A stretch of 64,000 bases of DNA from contig NZ_VFTZ01000018.1 in NCBI RefSeq assembly GCF_006440775.1, positions 1-64,000 of the forward strand, in the 5' to 3' direction. Of this stretch, positions 1-7,864 are shown one piece after another. The notes below the pieces were generated by a model that was not told the origin of the DNA, did no database searches, and worked only from the letters and a program-made list of their open reading frames with translations. Origin of the DNA: Mesorhizobium sp. B2-7-2 (lineage in GTDB: Bacteria; Pseudomonadota; Alphaproteobacteria; Rhizobiales; Rhizobiaceae). The stretch's first letter is position 1. Each line of letters opens with the position of its first letter. Made by a program: the position numbers and the translations under genes.

Positions 1-194
1 AAGGTGCCCAACGGGCGGATGAGGGGCGGCACCGCCATTGGCGATTGGCCGCACATGAGGGGACTTCATCCTGATCTAACCGGCCTGCGCAGCGCCGGCT
101 TACAAGATTTCAGTCAGACGACACCTTTTTGAGGTCGAGGGCAAGCCAATCGCGAGGCGCTGGCGCCGCCCCTCATCCGCCCTTCGGGCACCTT
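1..194. repeat. Inverted repeat ends flanking an intergenic stretch
   Basis: Bases 1-30 are the reverse complement of bases 165-194 with only two mismatches in 30. The two arms enclose about 134 bases without a recognisable gene. The right arm runs directly into a perfect hairpin (191-217). High-GC inverted modules of this kind are common between genes in Mesorhizobium, so this is probably a dispersed intergenic repeat and not a gene part. The left arm starts at the window edge, so the element may be longer. Confidence 0.6.
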
Positions 195-217
195 CTCCCC
201 GTGGAACGGGGAGAAGG
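191..217. terminator. Perfect 10-bp hairpin after the Rieske oxygenase gene
   Basis: CCTTCTCCCC (191-200) pairs perfectly with GGGGAGAAGG (208-217) around a 7-nt loop. It lies 6 bases beyond the stop codon of the minus-strand oxygenase gene. There is no long T run on either side, so it may act as an mRNA 3' stabiliser or simply be part of the repeat at 1-194; classic intrinsic termination is less certain. Confidence 0.45.
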
Positions 218-223
218 AAAGGG

Positions 224-1426
224 CTACCCCCTCGACCGCAGCGCGTCGTTCAATCCCCAAATGTCCTTTTCCTCGGGCGCCGTCTCCAGGTTCAGAACCG
301 GGATCTGCCTGCGCAGGTGGTCGTGGTGGGTGCGCACGCCGTATTCGAGGTCGGAGAGGTAAAAGCCCTCGAAAGCTTCCGACAGCATGGATTCGTTCGA
401 CCACACCGAGAGCTGCACGTCCTCGCTCATCGTGTCGCGGTCGATGCGATAAGCGAGGTAGCGGGCCGCTGCCTGTTGGCGCGTCTCGTTCTTGTAGCGG
501 TAGATGGCGCCGCGCAGCAGCGTCTCGCCGGTCGACAGCGGGAACTCCTGATAGAACTGGACGGATTCCGGCATGATCGACAGCGCGTTGTTGGGGAAGA
601 TGCCGTAATAGATCCAAGCCTTGCGCAGATGTTCCGGCAGATGCGTGGCCTCAGGCCCGAGCTTGATGTACTCGCGAACGCTCCAGCGCCGTCCGGCGTA
701 CGGATTATAGGTGGCGAAGGATCGCGACACGCCATTGATAAAGGGCTCGTCGAAATAGGTCGCGCCATAGAGGTCCTGCAACGCAGGGTGCGCCATGGCG
801 ACGTGGTAGCCTTCATTGTCGACGTCGCGCACCGACTTCCAGTTGACGGGCGATTTCTGGGTCCAGATGCCCCAGGACGGGACCATGTCGGCGACATTGT
901 AATGCGCCATCTCGGCCTCGATCGGCTTCAGCAGCTCGGCCACCGAAGGCTGCGGGCCGCCCTTGCGGAAGCGGATGAAAATGAAGCCCATCCAGATTTC
1001 GAGGTCGAGCGGCATCAGGCCGAACTCGGTCTTGTCGAGCTCGGGAAAGGAGCGCGGACGGGCAGCACCGCGCAGCGTGCCGTCGAGATTGTAGACCCAG
1101 CCATGGAATGGGCACACCAGGGCGTTCTTGCAGGTGCCCTTGCTGTCGGCGACGACGCGGCTGCCGCGGTGGCGGCACATGTTGTTGAAGGCGCGCACGA
1201 CGCCGTCCTTGCCGCGCACGATCAGTGCGCGCTCGCCGACGACATCCATGGTCAGATAGTCGCCCGGTTTAGGCACGTCGGAAACATGGCCGGCGATCTG
1301 CCAGTGGTTGCGGAAGACATATTCCTTCTCGAGCTCGAGAAGGGCGTTGGAATGGTAGCTCCACCCCGGCAAACCCCGCCGGTCCCAATCGTTGGGGATC
1401 GCCACGTCACGGAGGTGCGGGTTCAT
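224..1426 (-). CDS. Rieske [2Fe-2S] ring-hydroxylating oxygenase, alpha subunit
   Basis: 400-residue oxygenase subunit of the Rieske non-heme iron family, which uses O2 and electrons from a reductase to hydroxylate or demethylate small substrates. The Rieske cluster ligands are visible as C84-x-H86 and C105-x2-H108. The catalytic iron site is in the segment DVDNEGYHVAMAHPAL, giving H208 and H213 with Asp201/Asp203 as the candidate bridging acid. Length fits the family. No reductase gene is adjacent, so the electron donor must be elsewhere. Betaine, carnitine or aromatic substrates are all possible and the sequence does not decide. A palindrome 20 bases upstream suggests control by a dimeric repressor. 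Confidence 0.9.
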   Translation of the reverse strand: MNPHLRDVAIPNDWDRRGLPGWSYHSNALLELEKEYVFRNHWQIAGHVSDVPKPGDYLTMDVVGERALIVRGKDGVVRAFNNMCRHRGSRVVADSKGTCKNALVCPFHGWVYNLDGTLRGAARPRSFPELDKTEFGLMPLDLEIWMGFIFIRFRKGGPQPSVAELLKPIEAEMAHYNVADMVPSWGIWTQKSPVNWKSVRDVDNEGYHVAMAHPALQDLYGATYFDEPFINGVSRSFATYNPYAGRRWSVREYIKLGPEATHLPEHLRKAWIYYGIFPNNALSIMPESVQFYQEFPLSTGETLLRGAIYRYKNETRQQAAARYLAYRIDRDTMSEDVQLSVWSNESMLSEAFEGFYLSDLEYGVRTHHDHLRRQIPVLNLETAPEEKDIWGLNDALRSRG

Positions 1427-1445
1427 GGATATGCTCTGCTTTTTG

Positions 1446-1461
1446 TTGAATACTCATTCAA
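1446..1461. promoter_or_regulatory. Candidate repressor operator upstream of the Rieske gene
   Basis: TTGAATACTCATTCAA has perfect 6-bp arms (TTGAAT / ATTCAA) around a 4-base centre. It stands 20 bases upstream of the oxygenase start codon, in an AT-rich patch (1440-1485) that contrasts with the GC-rich surroundings and probably holds the promoter. The form fits a TetR- or MarR-type dimer; no such regulator gene lies next to it in this window. Confidence 0.5.
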
Positions 1462-1866
1462 TATAAGCATATTTTTCATTGAAATGCAATGGCTTGTGGA
1501 AATGTGAAAATTCCATGGCGGCGAATCCGGCCCCGCCCGAGGAAGCGGAACGGCAATTCAGAAGGCGGATACCCGTCTCGGAGAAGGCGTGTTTCGACGG
1601 TCACGGGCGTGCATAGACAGCGGCGGAGCGCTCGATTCAGGCGTTGCTGTGTGAGGCTGTTTACAGTCGGGCCGGCGCGGCAGGCGCATATCTGCGCTGA
1701 CCATTTCGATGGCTGCTCAAATGGTTGCCTCGGATTGGGAAGGCTGGCGCGTCCGGCATCTGTTTCAATCCTGTTACACAGGCAATCATCGCCGACCATC
1801 CGGCAGTTACCTGGTGCGATTATGTTCGTTTCATAGCAAAAAGAAAGATAACGAAGGGAACAACCG
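1462..1866. other. Intergenic stretch, no gene recognised
   Basis: About 400 bases between the divergent Rieske gene and the small gene at 1867. Open frames exist on both strands, but their predicted products are arginine- and serine-rich, have no recognisable domain, and lack convincing ribosome sites. The last 60 bases (1805-1866) are AT-rich and probably contain the promoter and leader of the gene at 1867. Confidence 0.5.
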
Positions 1867-2277
1867 ATGTTTGCGAAAGTTCGCGCCGCCGATGCCAATC
1901 GCCGCCTGGCCGCCCCGGAACGCAATGACCGCCGGCCGAAGCTTGCGCTGCGGCAGCGTGCCAGCGACCATCCGATGGCGATGTTCATGCTGATCGGCGC
2001 CTGCGCCTTTGTTGCTATGTTGGCCGCGCCTGCCTCAGGGCCGGCTTTCGCCTCGATCAATCCGCCGGCCAATGTCGTCGAGGGCGCGCAGACCACGCTC
2101 AAGACCGCCCGTCTGCCGGAATCCACGATCGACTTTGCCTGCAAGGGTCAGAACTGGGGCGCCGAGAGCCTTGAGTGCCTGCGCGCCATCGCCGAACAGT
2201 CCGGCCAGCACAGGGAGCGCGCTGTGCGCATGATCGCCAACGCCGCGCCGCTCACCAACACGCCGAACGTTTTTTAA
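1867..2277 (+). CDS. Small hypothetical protein with one membrane or signal segment
   Basis: 136 residues. A basic N-terminal stretch of about 36 residues precedes a hydrophobic segment (about residues 37-60), followed by a soluble tail with two cysteines (ACKG and LECL). This suggests an inner-membrane-anchored or exported protein with a periplasmic C-terminus. The ATG has a GAAGGGA ribosome site 7 bases upstream. A strong intrinsic terminator follows, so the gene is a single transcription unit. No family recognised; function unknown. Confidence 0.7.
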   Translation: MFAKVRAADANRRLAAPERNDRRPKLALRQRASDHPMAMFMLIGACAFVAMLAAPASGPAFASINPPANVVEGAQTTLKTARLPESTIDFACKGQNWGAESLECLRAIAEQSGQHRERAVRMIANAAPLTNTPNVF

Positions 2278-2313
2278 GACCTCCCCTGAGCGCGCCCTCC
2301 TGCGCTCCAGTCA

Positions 2314-2351
2314 GGCTCCCGCCGTGGAAATCGGTTGGGAGCCTCTTTTTT
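2314..2351 (+). terminator. Intrinsic terminator of the small hypothetical gene
   Basis: GGCTCCC (2314-2320) pairs with GGGAGCC (2337-2343), followed directly by TCTTTTTT (2344-2351). It lies about 40 bases after the stop codon at 2277. Confidence 0.8.
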
Positions 2352-2355
2352 CGGC

Positions 2356-2497
2356 TCCGTCGATATTCAGGTGAGGCTGGTCTGCAAATGGCGACTTCCT
2401 GTGCTTCCGGTACTCACGTACTTAAAGTACGTTCCGTTCCGGTTCTCGGAAGTCACCATTTTCGACTCAGCCTGACCTGAATCTCGACGAAGCCGGC
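2356..2497. repeat. Large imperfect palindrome in the intergenic region
   Basis: The arms extend about 65 bases each side of a central CGTACTTAAAGTACG. The outer 22 bases of the two arms differ at only two places (shared core ATTCAGGT plus AGGCTG). Inner parts also match, for example the two GGNGACTTCC boxes. It contains no credible gene. It sits between a terminator and the 3' end of the convergent kinase gene, the usual position of dispersed palindromic elements. Confidence 0.7.
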
Positions 2498-2551
2498 GAC
2501 GGCGAGTTTAGGTTTACATTCCGCCTACCTGGTGGTCCCAGGCTAACCTGC

Positions 2552-4654
2552 TCAGATGTGGGCGCTGTTGTCGGCGGCGGCTTCGTCGGCAATGGTCGAG
2601 AGGATGCCGCGGACGTCGAGCGTCGAGAATGGCTTTTCCAGGATGTGCGGGCGCTGCTGCTGCGGCAGCGCTTCGATTTCCGCCTTGGCGCCGATCAGAT
2701 CGCCGGTGACCAGCACGAAGCGCTGCGCCAGCGCGGGCCGCTGAGAAAGCAGTTCGCGGTAGATCGCAATGCCGCTGATGCCCGGCATGCGCAGATCGGA
2801 AAAGACGATGTCCGGCGGCATATAACCGTTCAACACGTCAGCCGCCGATGTCCAGCTTGCCACGACGCGCGACTTCACGCCCATCAGTTCGAGTATGTCG
2901 GACAACGAGCCGGCGACGTCCGGCTCGTCGTCGATCACCAGTGCATGGCGCAGCCCGCTCGAACGCGCCGGACCTTCGCCGGGCGCGGCGCTGCCGCCCG
3001 CGATCGCCGGCAACTGCACGACGAAGCGCGCACCTTGCGGCTCGACCTCCTCGAACCAGATGTTGCCTTTGTGACGCTCGACGATCGATTTCGAGATCGA
3101 CAGGCCGATGCCGGTGCCGACGCCGACCGGCTTCGTGGTGAAATAGGATTCGAAGATGCGCGAGCGGATCGCCGCGGGGATACCCGGGCCGTTGTCCTCG
3201 ACGGAGAAGCCCGGATTGCCGTGCTCGTTGCGGAACGTCCGCACCTTGATGCGCCGCTCGCCGGCGATGCCGGCAAGCGCATGCTGGCTGTTGATGAGAA
3301 AGTTCGCCGCGACCTGCGTGACGTGGTCGGCGTCGGCCATTGCAAGCAGCGGCCCGCCGGCGAAATCGGTGTCGATGATGATGCCGCTGGAGCGCGCGCC
3401 ATAGGCGGTGACTTCGAGCGCCGAGCGCACCACCTGGTTGAGATCGGTCTCGGCCTGCTCGGTCGGGTGCAGGCGCACCATCGACAGGAAGCTCTTGACG
3501 ATGCGGCCGCAACGCTCGGCGGCGGCGCGCACCTTCTCGGCGCGGACCTTGGTCTGCGGATCGCCGGCGAATTCGTGCAGCAGCGTCGACTGCGCCACAA
3601 CCACCGCCAGCGGGTTGTTGAGCTCATGCGAGACGCCGGCAAGCAGCGAGCCCATCGCCGCCATCTTCTCGTTCTGGTGCAGCTTCTCGCGCTGGCGGTT
3701 GATCTCTTCCTCGGCCTGCAGTTTTTCGCGCAGGTCGCGGATCGAGCCGAAGATCAGGCGGCGGTCGGCAACGCGCATCTCGGTCGCCGTCAGCTCGATC
3801 GGGAAAATCTCGCCGGCAGCGTTCTGCGTGACGGTCTCCAGCCGCTGGCCGACCATCGGCGCGCCGCGGCCGGCCATGTATTCGGCGCCGGAGGCATAGC
3901 CTTTGCGGTAGTATAGCGGAACGATGGTATCGAGCAGGTCCTTGCCGAGGATTGCGCTGCGCTGGAAGCCGAACATCTTCTCGGCGGCCGGATTGAATTC
4001 GATGATCGAACCCGTCTCGTCGATGACGATGATGGCGTCCAGTGAGGCCTGCAGCATGGTGCGGCGGATCACTTCACTGGCATGCGCCTCCGATGGCGAG
4101 CGCTCGATGGCGTCGCCGATCGCCAAAGCGATGATGTGCAGCGTCGCTTCTTCCTCATCCGTCCATTCGCGCTCAGCGATGCAGTCATTGATGGCCAGCG
4201 TGCCCCAAAGGTGGCCATGCGCGAACACGGAGACGGACAGGAACGACTTGATGTTCTGCTTCTCGAAATCGGCTCGCAGGAAGCCGTCGAGGTCGCGCGT
4301 GTGGCCGGAGAAAATCTTGCCTTGCCGCTCGTCCTCCTGCAACTGCTCCAGCAGCGAGTCCGAGTTGATGATCGACTGCATGATCACCGTGGGCGAGGCC
4401 AGCTCGCCGCCGAAGTCAGGGTCGATCCAATAGGCGGCGACGGACTGGGCGAAGCCTTCGCCCGGCAATTCACGCAGGCGGAAGAGAATGCCGCGCTGGC
4501 AATCCATCTTGCGGCACATCGTCCCCAGTATGTCGTCCATCTCGCGCTGCCAGTCGCCTGCCTCGCGCAGGCGGCGCACGACATGGACAGCCGCCATCGC
4601 GGCGCCGCCCGGACGCGAGCCATGCATATCGGGGCGTGCTGCATCGGCAGTCAT
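2552..4654 (-). CDS. Hybrid sensor histidine kinase (GAF-PAS-HisKA-HATPase-REC)
   Basis: 700 residues, predicted cytoplasmic because no membrane segment is seen. Domains in order: GAF-like sensor (about 40-185), PAS (about 195-310), a short coiled coil (310-333), HisKA with phospho-acceptor His343 in GVSHELNNPLA, HATPase with the N box around Asn451, G1 box DNGPGIP (487-493) and G2 box GTGIGLS, and a C-terminal receiver (about 570-690) with Asp575-Asp576, phospho-acceptor Asp620 and a lysine in EKPF. The kinase can therefore phosphorylate its own receiver, and probably also the OmpR-type regulator encoded just downstream on the same strand. The signal is unknown. Confidence 0.92.
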   Translation of the reverse strand: MTADAARPDMHGSRPGGAAMAAVHVVRRLREAGDWQREMDDILGTMCRKMDCQRGILFRLRELPGEGFAQSVAAYWIDPDFGGELASPTVIMQSIINSDSLLEQLQEDERQGKIFSGHTRDLDGFLRADFEKQNIKSFLSVSVFAHGHLWGTLAINDCIAEREWTDEEEATLHIIALAIGDAIERSPSEAHASEVIRRTMLQASLDAIIVIDETGSIIEFNPAAEKMFGFQRSAILGKDLLDTIVPLYYRKGYASGAEYMAGRGAPMVGQRLETVTQNAAGEIFPIELTATEMRVADRRLIFGSIRDLREKLQAEEEINRQREKLHQNEKMAAMGSLLAGVSHELNNPLAVVVAQSTLLHEFAGDPQTKVRAEKVRAAAERCGRIVKSFLSMVRLHPTEQAETDLNQVVRSALEVTAYGARSSGIIIDTDFAGGPLLAMADADHVTQVAANFLINSQHALAGIAGERRIKVRTFRNEHGNPGFSVEDNGPGIPAAIRSRIFESYFTTKPVGVGTGIGLSISKSIVERHKGNIWFEEVEPQGARFVVQLPAIAGGSAAPGEGPARSSGLRHALVIDDEPDVAGSLSDILELMGVKSRVVASWTSAADVLNGYMPPDIVFSDLRMPGISGIAIYRELLSQRPALAQRFVLVTGDLIGAKAEIEALPQQQRPHILEKPFSTLDVRGILSTIADEAAADNSAHI

Positions 4655-4735
4655 GGTCGGCCGTCTCTCGGAGCCCGCTTAAAACGCGTCGCGTCGAAAC
4701 GCATTCGAGCGAGGCGCTTCAAGTCTGTATTTTCG

Positions 4736-4784
4736 ATGCATGTCGTTTTTTCAAAACCGCTGCGCGCTTTTGTGCAATATGCAT
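4736..4784. repeat. 49-bp palindromic element, copy 1
   Basis: Begins with ATGCATGTCG and ends with ATATGCAT, with a CAAAACCGC centre. It is the same length as, and similar throughout to, the element at 28881-28929. It lies between the kinase start and the regulator stop. Short dispersed palindromes of this type are frequent in Mesorhizobium intergenic DNA. Confidence 0.65.
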
Positions 4785-4793
4785 TGGGCTGGT

Positions 4794-5522
4794 TCAATTG
4801 CTGTCGCCGCTCGGCAGCGAGAAGATATAGCCTTCGCCGCGCACCGTGCGCAGGAATTTCGGATTGGCGGGGTCGGCCTCGATCTTCTTTCGCAACCGCA
4901 TGATGCGGATGTCGACCGCGCGCGAGGATTCCGGATCCTCGACGAAGCCGATCGCTTCCGAAATCGCCGCTCGCGTCAGAAGCCGGTTGGCGCGGGTGAG
5001 AAAAACCTCGAGCACGTCGAACTCGCTTTTGGCCATCTCGATGACCGCGCCATTGGCGCCGATGACCAGACGGCCGTCGAAATCGGCCTGAAAGCCGCCG
5101 AAATTCACGAAGCGGCGATTGCTGGTTTCGGCCTTCGCCGGCTGCAGCTCGGCCGGCTGCGGCACGCGGCGCAGCACACTGCGCACCCGCGCCAGCACCT
5201 CGCGCAATTCGTACGGCTTGACGATATAATCGTCGGCGCCGAGCTCCAGCCCGACGATGCGGTCGAGCGCGGTGCCGGCGGCCGTGGCGTAGATGACGCC
5301 GATCTGCGTTTTCGAGCGCAGCCAGCGGCCGAGCGACAGCCCGTCCTCGCCAGGCATGGCGATGTCGAGGATGGCGAGGTGGAAGGACTGCGTCTCGAAC
5401 AGCATGCGCGCGGCGGCCGCATTCTCAGCCGTGACGACGTCATAGCCGCTGGCGCCGAGATATTCGGCCACAGCCTCCCTCAGGTCCGGTTCGTCCTCGA
5501 CGACGATGATGCGTGCCTTCAC
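4794..5522 (-). CDS. OmpR/PhoB-family response regulator
   Basis: 242 residues from the chosen GTG. The receiver has the full active site: acidic pair in VVEDEPD, phospho-acceptor Asp in AILDIAMPG, and lysine in IVKPY. The C-terminal half is a winged-helix DNA-binding domain ending in RGEGYIF. The GTG at 5522 (MKARIIVVEDE) is chosen because GGGAG lies about 12 bases upstream and the receiver begins at once. A GTG at 5582 would extend the protein but leave only about 30 bases to the divergent gene. It follows the hybrid kinase on the same strand after 139 bases and is its likely partner. Confidence 0.88.
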   Translation of the reverse strand: MKARIIVVEDEPDLREAVAEYLGASGYDVVTAENAAAARMLFETQSFHLAILDIAMPGEDGLSLGRWLRSKTQIGVIYATAAGTALDRIVGLELGADDYIVKPYELREVLARVRSVLRRVPQPAELQPAKAETSNRRFVNFGGFQADFDGRLVIGANGAVIEMAKSEFDVLEVFLTRANRLLTRAAISEAIGFVEDPESSRAVDIRIMRLRKKIEADPANPKFLRTVRGEGYIFSLPSGDSN

Positions 5523-5615
5523 GACGCGCTCGCTCCCGCTTTCAGCGGAAAGTAGATTGGGTATAAACATGATGTCCAGCACTCATCTCGAGTTGTCTGT
5601 GGCGGGGTGAAGAAA

Positions 5616-6317
5616 ATGGCCGCACGATCCGTCATTGCGCTTGTGTCCGTCGCCGAGGTGGTGGCCAAAAATCTCGCCGACCATCTCGAACGGCGCGGGC
5701 ACGATGTGCGCCAGGCGCGCCAGCCCTGGGAGGCGGAGACGCTGCTTTCGGCCGGCGGCATCGATGTCGTGGTCGTCGGCGACGACGTCACCCAGGCCGA
5801 GGGCCGCGAACTGCTCAGGCGTTACAGCAGCCAGGGCGGGGGTGGCGAGGGCGGTCCCGACTTCATCCTGATCTGCCGGCCGCGCGACCTCGTAGACAAG
5901 GTGCTGGCGCTCGAGCTGGGCGCCGCCGACGTCATCGAAAGCCCGCTCAACGTGCGCGAGCTTGCCGCGCGCATCGGCGGCCTGCTGATGAGACGCGGCA
6001 GGGCAGGCGGCGAGCTGATCGTGCTGGAAAACGCCACCGTCGACCTGCGGTCGGCCATGGTGATGCATCGCTCGGGCGCGGAGGAGCAGCTTTCCCCGGG
6101 CCAGGTGGCGCTGCTCAAGCTGTTCCTGGCCAGCCCGCGCAAGGTGCTGACGCGCGACGACATCATTGCCGCGGCGCCGGCCGAGAATGCCGACGCTTTC
6201 GATCGTTCGATCGATTCGCGCATCGTGCGGCTGCGCCGTAAGCTCGACACCGAGACCATCACCACCATCAGGGGCGCCGGCTATCGTTTCGATCCGCCGG
6301 TTCCACGCAACGAGTAA
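5616..6317 (+). CDS. Response-regulator-like protein with degenerate receiver
   Basis: 233 residues. The N-terminal half has a receiver fold pattern, but the acidic pair is replaced (IALVSVAE where VDDD-type residues are expected) and the conserved lysine of the KP motif is missing (IESPLN). Asp residues remain in VVVVGDDV near the phospho-site position. A poly-glycine loop (QGGGGEGG) is also unusual. The C-terminal half is a normal OmpR-type winged helix ending RGAGYRF. It probably binds DNA without classical phosphorylation. It is divergent from the canonical regulator at 4794-5522. ATG 5616 has GGGGTG upstream; a GTG at 5607 is the alternative start. Confidence 0.8.
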   Translation: MAARSVIALVSVAEVVAKNLADHLERRGHDVRQARQPWEAETLLSAGGIDVVVVGDDVTQAEGRELLRRYSSQGGGGEGGPDFILICRPRDLVDKVLALELGAADVIESPLNVRELAARIGGLLMRRGRAGGELIVLENATVDLRSAMVMHRSGAEEQLSPGQVALLKLFLASPRKVLTRDDIIAAAPAENADAFDRSIDSRIVRLRRKLDTETITTIRGAGYRFDPPVPRNE

Positions 6318-6392
6318 GCTTTGATCAGCGAGGCTTTTGAGCATCGGATTCCCCAAAGCGGTGGTCATTCTGGGTCCGACAACGCCTGGCGT

Positions 6393-6557
6393 TCAGCGCA
6401 CGACGATAACCGAGGGTCCAGTTGGAACGTTCGCGCTGACTGTTATCCCGGCCTGGGCGCGCTCCTTTAGCAATACAGTCGCAAGAGCGGCAAAGCCCAG
6501 CAAACCCTGCGCGTAAAGCAGCGCGGAAAGCACCGAGGCGGCAAATTTCGTCTTCAT
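6393..6557 (-). CDS. 54-residue single-span membrane protein
   Basis: Short frame starting MKTKFAASVLSALL, with one hydrophobic segment (about residues 7-30) and a short polar tail ending PSVIVVR. GAAGAG just upstream serves as ribosome site. Codon use is the same GC-rich pattern as neighbours. It reads convergently with the degenerate regulator. No family recognised. It may be cotranscribed with the equally small frame upstream at 6593-6955. Confidence 0.55.
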   Translation of the reverse strand: MKTKFAASVLSALLYAQGLLGFAALATVLLKERAQAGITVSANVPTGPSVIVVR

Positions 6558-6592
6558 CTCTTCAAATCCCTAATCTCGAAATCGTCGGTGCT

Positions 6593-6955
6593 TCAGGAAA
6601 CTCCCGAAGCGCCCGCGCCGCTGACGGAGCCCCCCGCTGCGGCGCGGGCCTTCGGTCCTCTCGGCAGCAAGTAGCCGGAGGGGCCGCGCGTCCTCATCAA
6701 CCGGAGGCCGACCCGCCAGAAGGCCTTCAGCCGGTGGACGCGCAGGCTGGACAAAATCCAGACCGTGGCGATGAACAGAGCCATGTGCAGCGTCGAAACC
6801 TCGCCGGAAGTCATCGCCGCCAGCGTCGTCGCCGGCTTGCTACCGAGCCGGCGCCGCCGAGCACGATCGCCGCGACGCTGATCCTGGGAAGCCAGGAGCG
6901 GAGTTTCGATTTCCTGCCCACTTTCGTTTGCGGATGTCTGTTCCCGTTGCGTCAA
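6593..6955 (-). CDS. Possible small membrane protein, perhaps frameshifted
   Basis: The clearest coding part is 6593-6814: about 73 residues from MTSGEVSTLHMALF, with a hydrophobic span (MALFIATVWILSSL) followed by a basic region and GC-rich third codon positions. Upstream the frame is less convincing and would need a TTG start at 6955. A neighbouring frame from GTG 6921 gives a plausible basic-then-hydrophobic N-terminus (LRSWLPRISVAAIVLGGAGS) that would join this frame by one shift near 6835-6855. It lies 35 bases upstream of the 54-residue gene. Function unknown. Confidence 0.35.
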   Translation of the reverse strand: MTQREQTSANESGQEIETPLLASQDQRRGDRARRRRLGSKPATTLAAMTSGEVSTLHMALFIATVWILSSLRVHRLKAFWRVGLRLMRTRGPSGYLLPRGPKARAAAGGSVSGAGASGVS

Positions 6956-7269
6956 ATCTGACGCCGGCCTGTATCCAAATCATGCCGCCGGAGACGCACT
7001 TTGTTGCAAGTCGGTTTCGAAAATGAGCCCAAGTCTTTCATATGCGGACGAAATGAACTTTCGTTTTTGGCTTAAGCCGATTGTACGACGCCTGACCGCC
7101 ACGTCTCGAAGAGATCCGCGGTATCGTTCAACTGGTCCCGTTGTTAATTTGTGGAAACGAATTCGAAACAGAAACGAGCATCAAGCGAAATAGGTCTGAA
7201 ACGGACGAGCACGATAAGAGCCCATCGAAATTGAAGCCGGACACAACGGCAAAAAACAGAGGGATCGTC
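6956..7269. other. Intergenic stretch upstream of the L,D-transpeptidase
   Basis: About 310 bases, more AT-rich from 7000 to 7260, presumably carrying the promoter and leader of the transpeptidase gene. A frame open from 7141 joins the transpeptidase in phase, but its product there is very polar and would precede the signal peptide, so it is not taken as coding. No other structure stands out. Confidence 0.5.
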
Positions 7270-7725
7270 ATGCACTGCGCCAATTCCGCCAAGCTCATCA
7301 ACATCACCGCCGCCGCGCTCACTGGCGCGGCGCTGCTCTTCGGCGCCGGCAACGCCGCCCACGCCAACCAGATCGTCGCCAAGGTTTCGCTGTCGCAGCA
7401 GATCATGGAAGTCACGGTCGATGGCCGTCCGACCTACACCTGGAAGGTGTCGACCGGCGACAAAAGGCACATCACGCCGACCGGCTCGTTCAAGCCGACC
7501 CGCCTGCATGAGATGTGGTATTCGAAAAAATACGACAACGCGCCGATGCCGCATTCGGTGTTCTTCAGCGGCGGCTACGCCGTCCACGCCACCTATGCCA
7601 TCGGCCGTCTCGGCCGTCCCGCTTCGCATGGCTGCGTGCGGTTGCATCCCGATGCAGCGGCCGATTTCTATCAGTTGGTCGAGGTGTTCGGCCCCGGCAA
7701 CACCAGCATCGTCATTGTCAAGTAA
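7270..7725 (+). CDS. Exported L,D-transpeptidase (YkuD domain)
   Basis: 151 residues from ATG 7270, chosen because AGAGGGA lies 8 bases upstream and a signal peptide begins at once (hydrophobic segment about residues 10-31, cleavage likely after AHA). The mature part is a compact YkuD catalytic domain with the conserved HGCVRL motif holding the nucleophilic cysteine. These enzymes make 3-3 crosslinks in peptidoglycan, or attach proteins to it, in the periplasm; 3-3 crosslinks are abundant in Rhizobiales. Single gene followed by a bidirectional terminator. Confidence 0.9.
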   Translation: MHCANSAKLINITAAALTGAALLFGAGNAAHANQIVAKVSLSQQIMEVTVDGRPTYTWKVSTGDKRHITPTGSFKPTRLHEMWYSKKYDNAPMPHSVFFSGGYAVHATYAIGRLGRPASHGCVRLHPDAAADFYQLVEVFGPGNTSIVIVK

Positions 7726-7810
7726 GGCTTGGCCAAAGTAACCGGCTGGGTAAGAGTAGCAGGCAGGTTGCCGCCTTCCACGATCGCGAAGCTGTGAGGC
7801 AGCCGCCAAA

Positions 7811-7847
7811 AAAAGAGGCCGGAATTTTCCGGCCTCTTTTGTTTTTT
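7811..7847. terminator. Bidirectional intrinsic terminator
   Basis: AAAAGAGGCCGGAA (7811-7824) pairs with TTCCGGCCTCTTTT (7827-7840), followed by a T-rich tract on the plus strand and an A-rich tract before it. It lies between the convergent L,D-transpeptidase and RND genes and can serve both. Confidence 0.85.
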
Positions 7848-7864
7848 TCGCTTCGGTTGCCGTC

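Noticed and set aside
6381..6393. Terminator AACGCC-T-GGCGTT between convergent genes
   Set aside because: The loop is one base, there is no T run, and the right arm overlaps a stop codon; probably chance.
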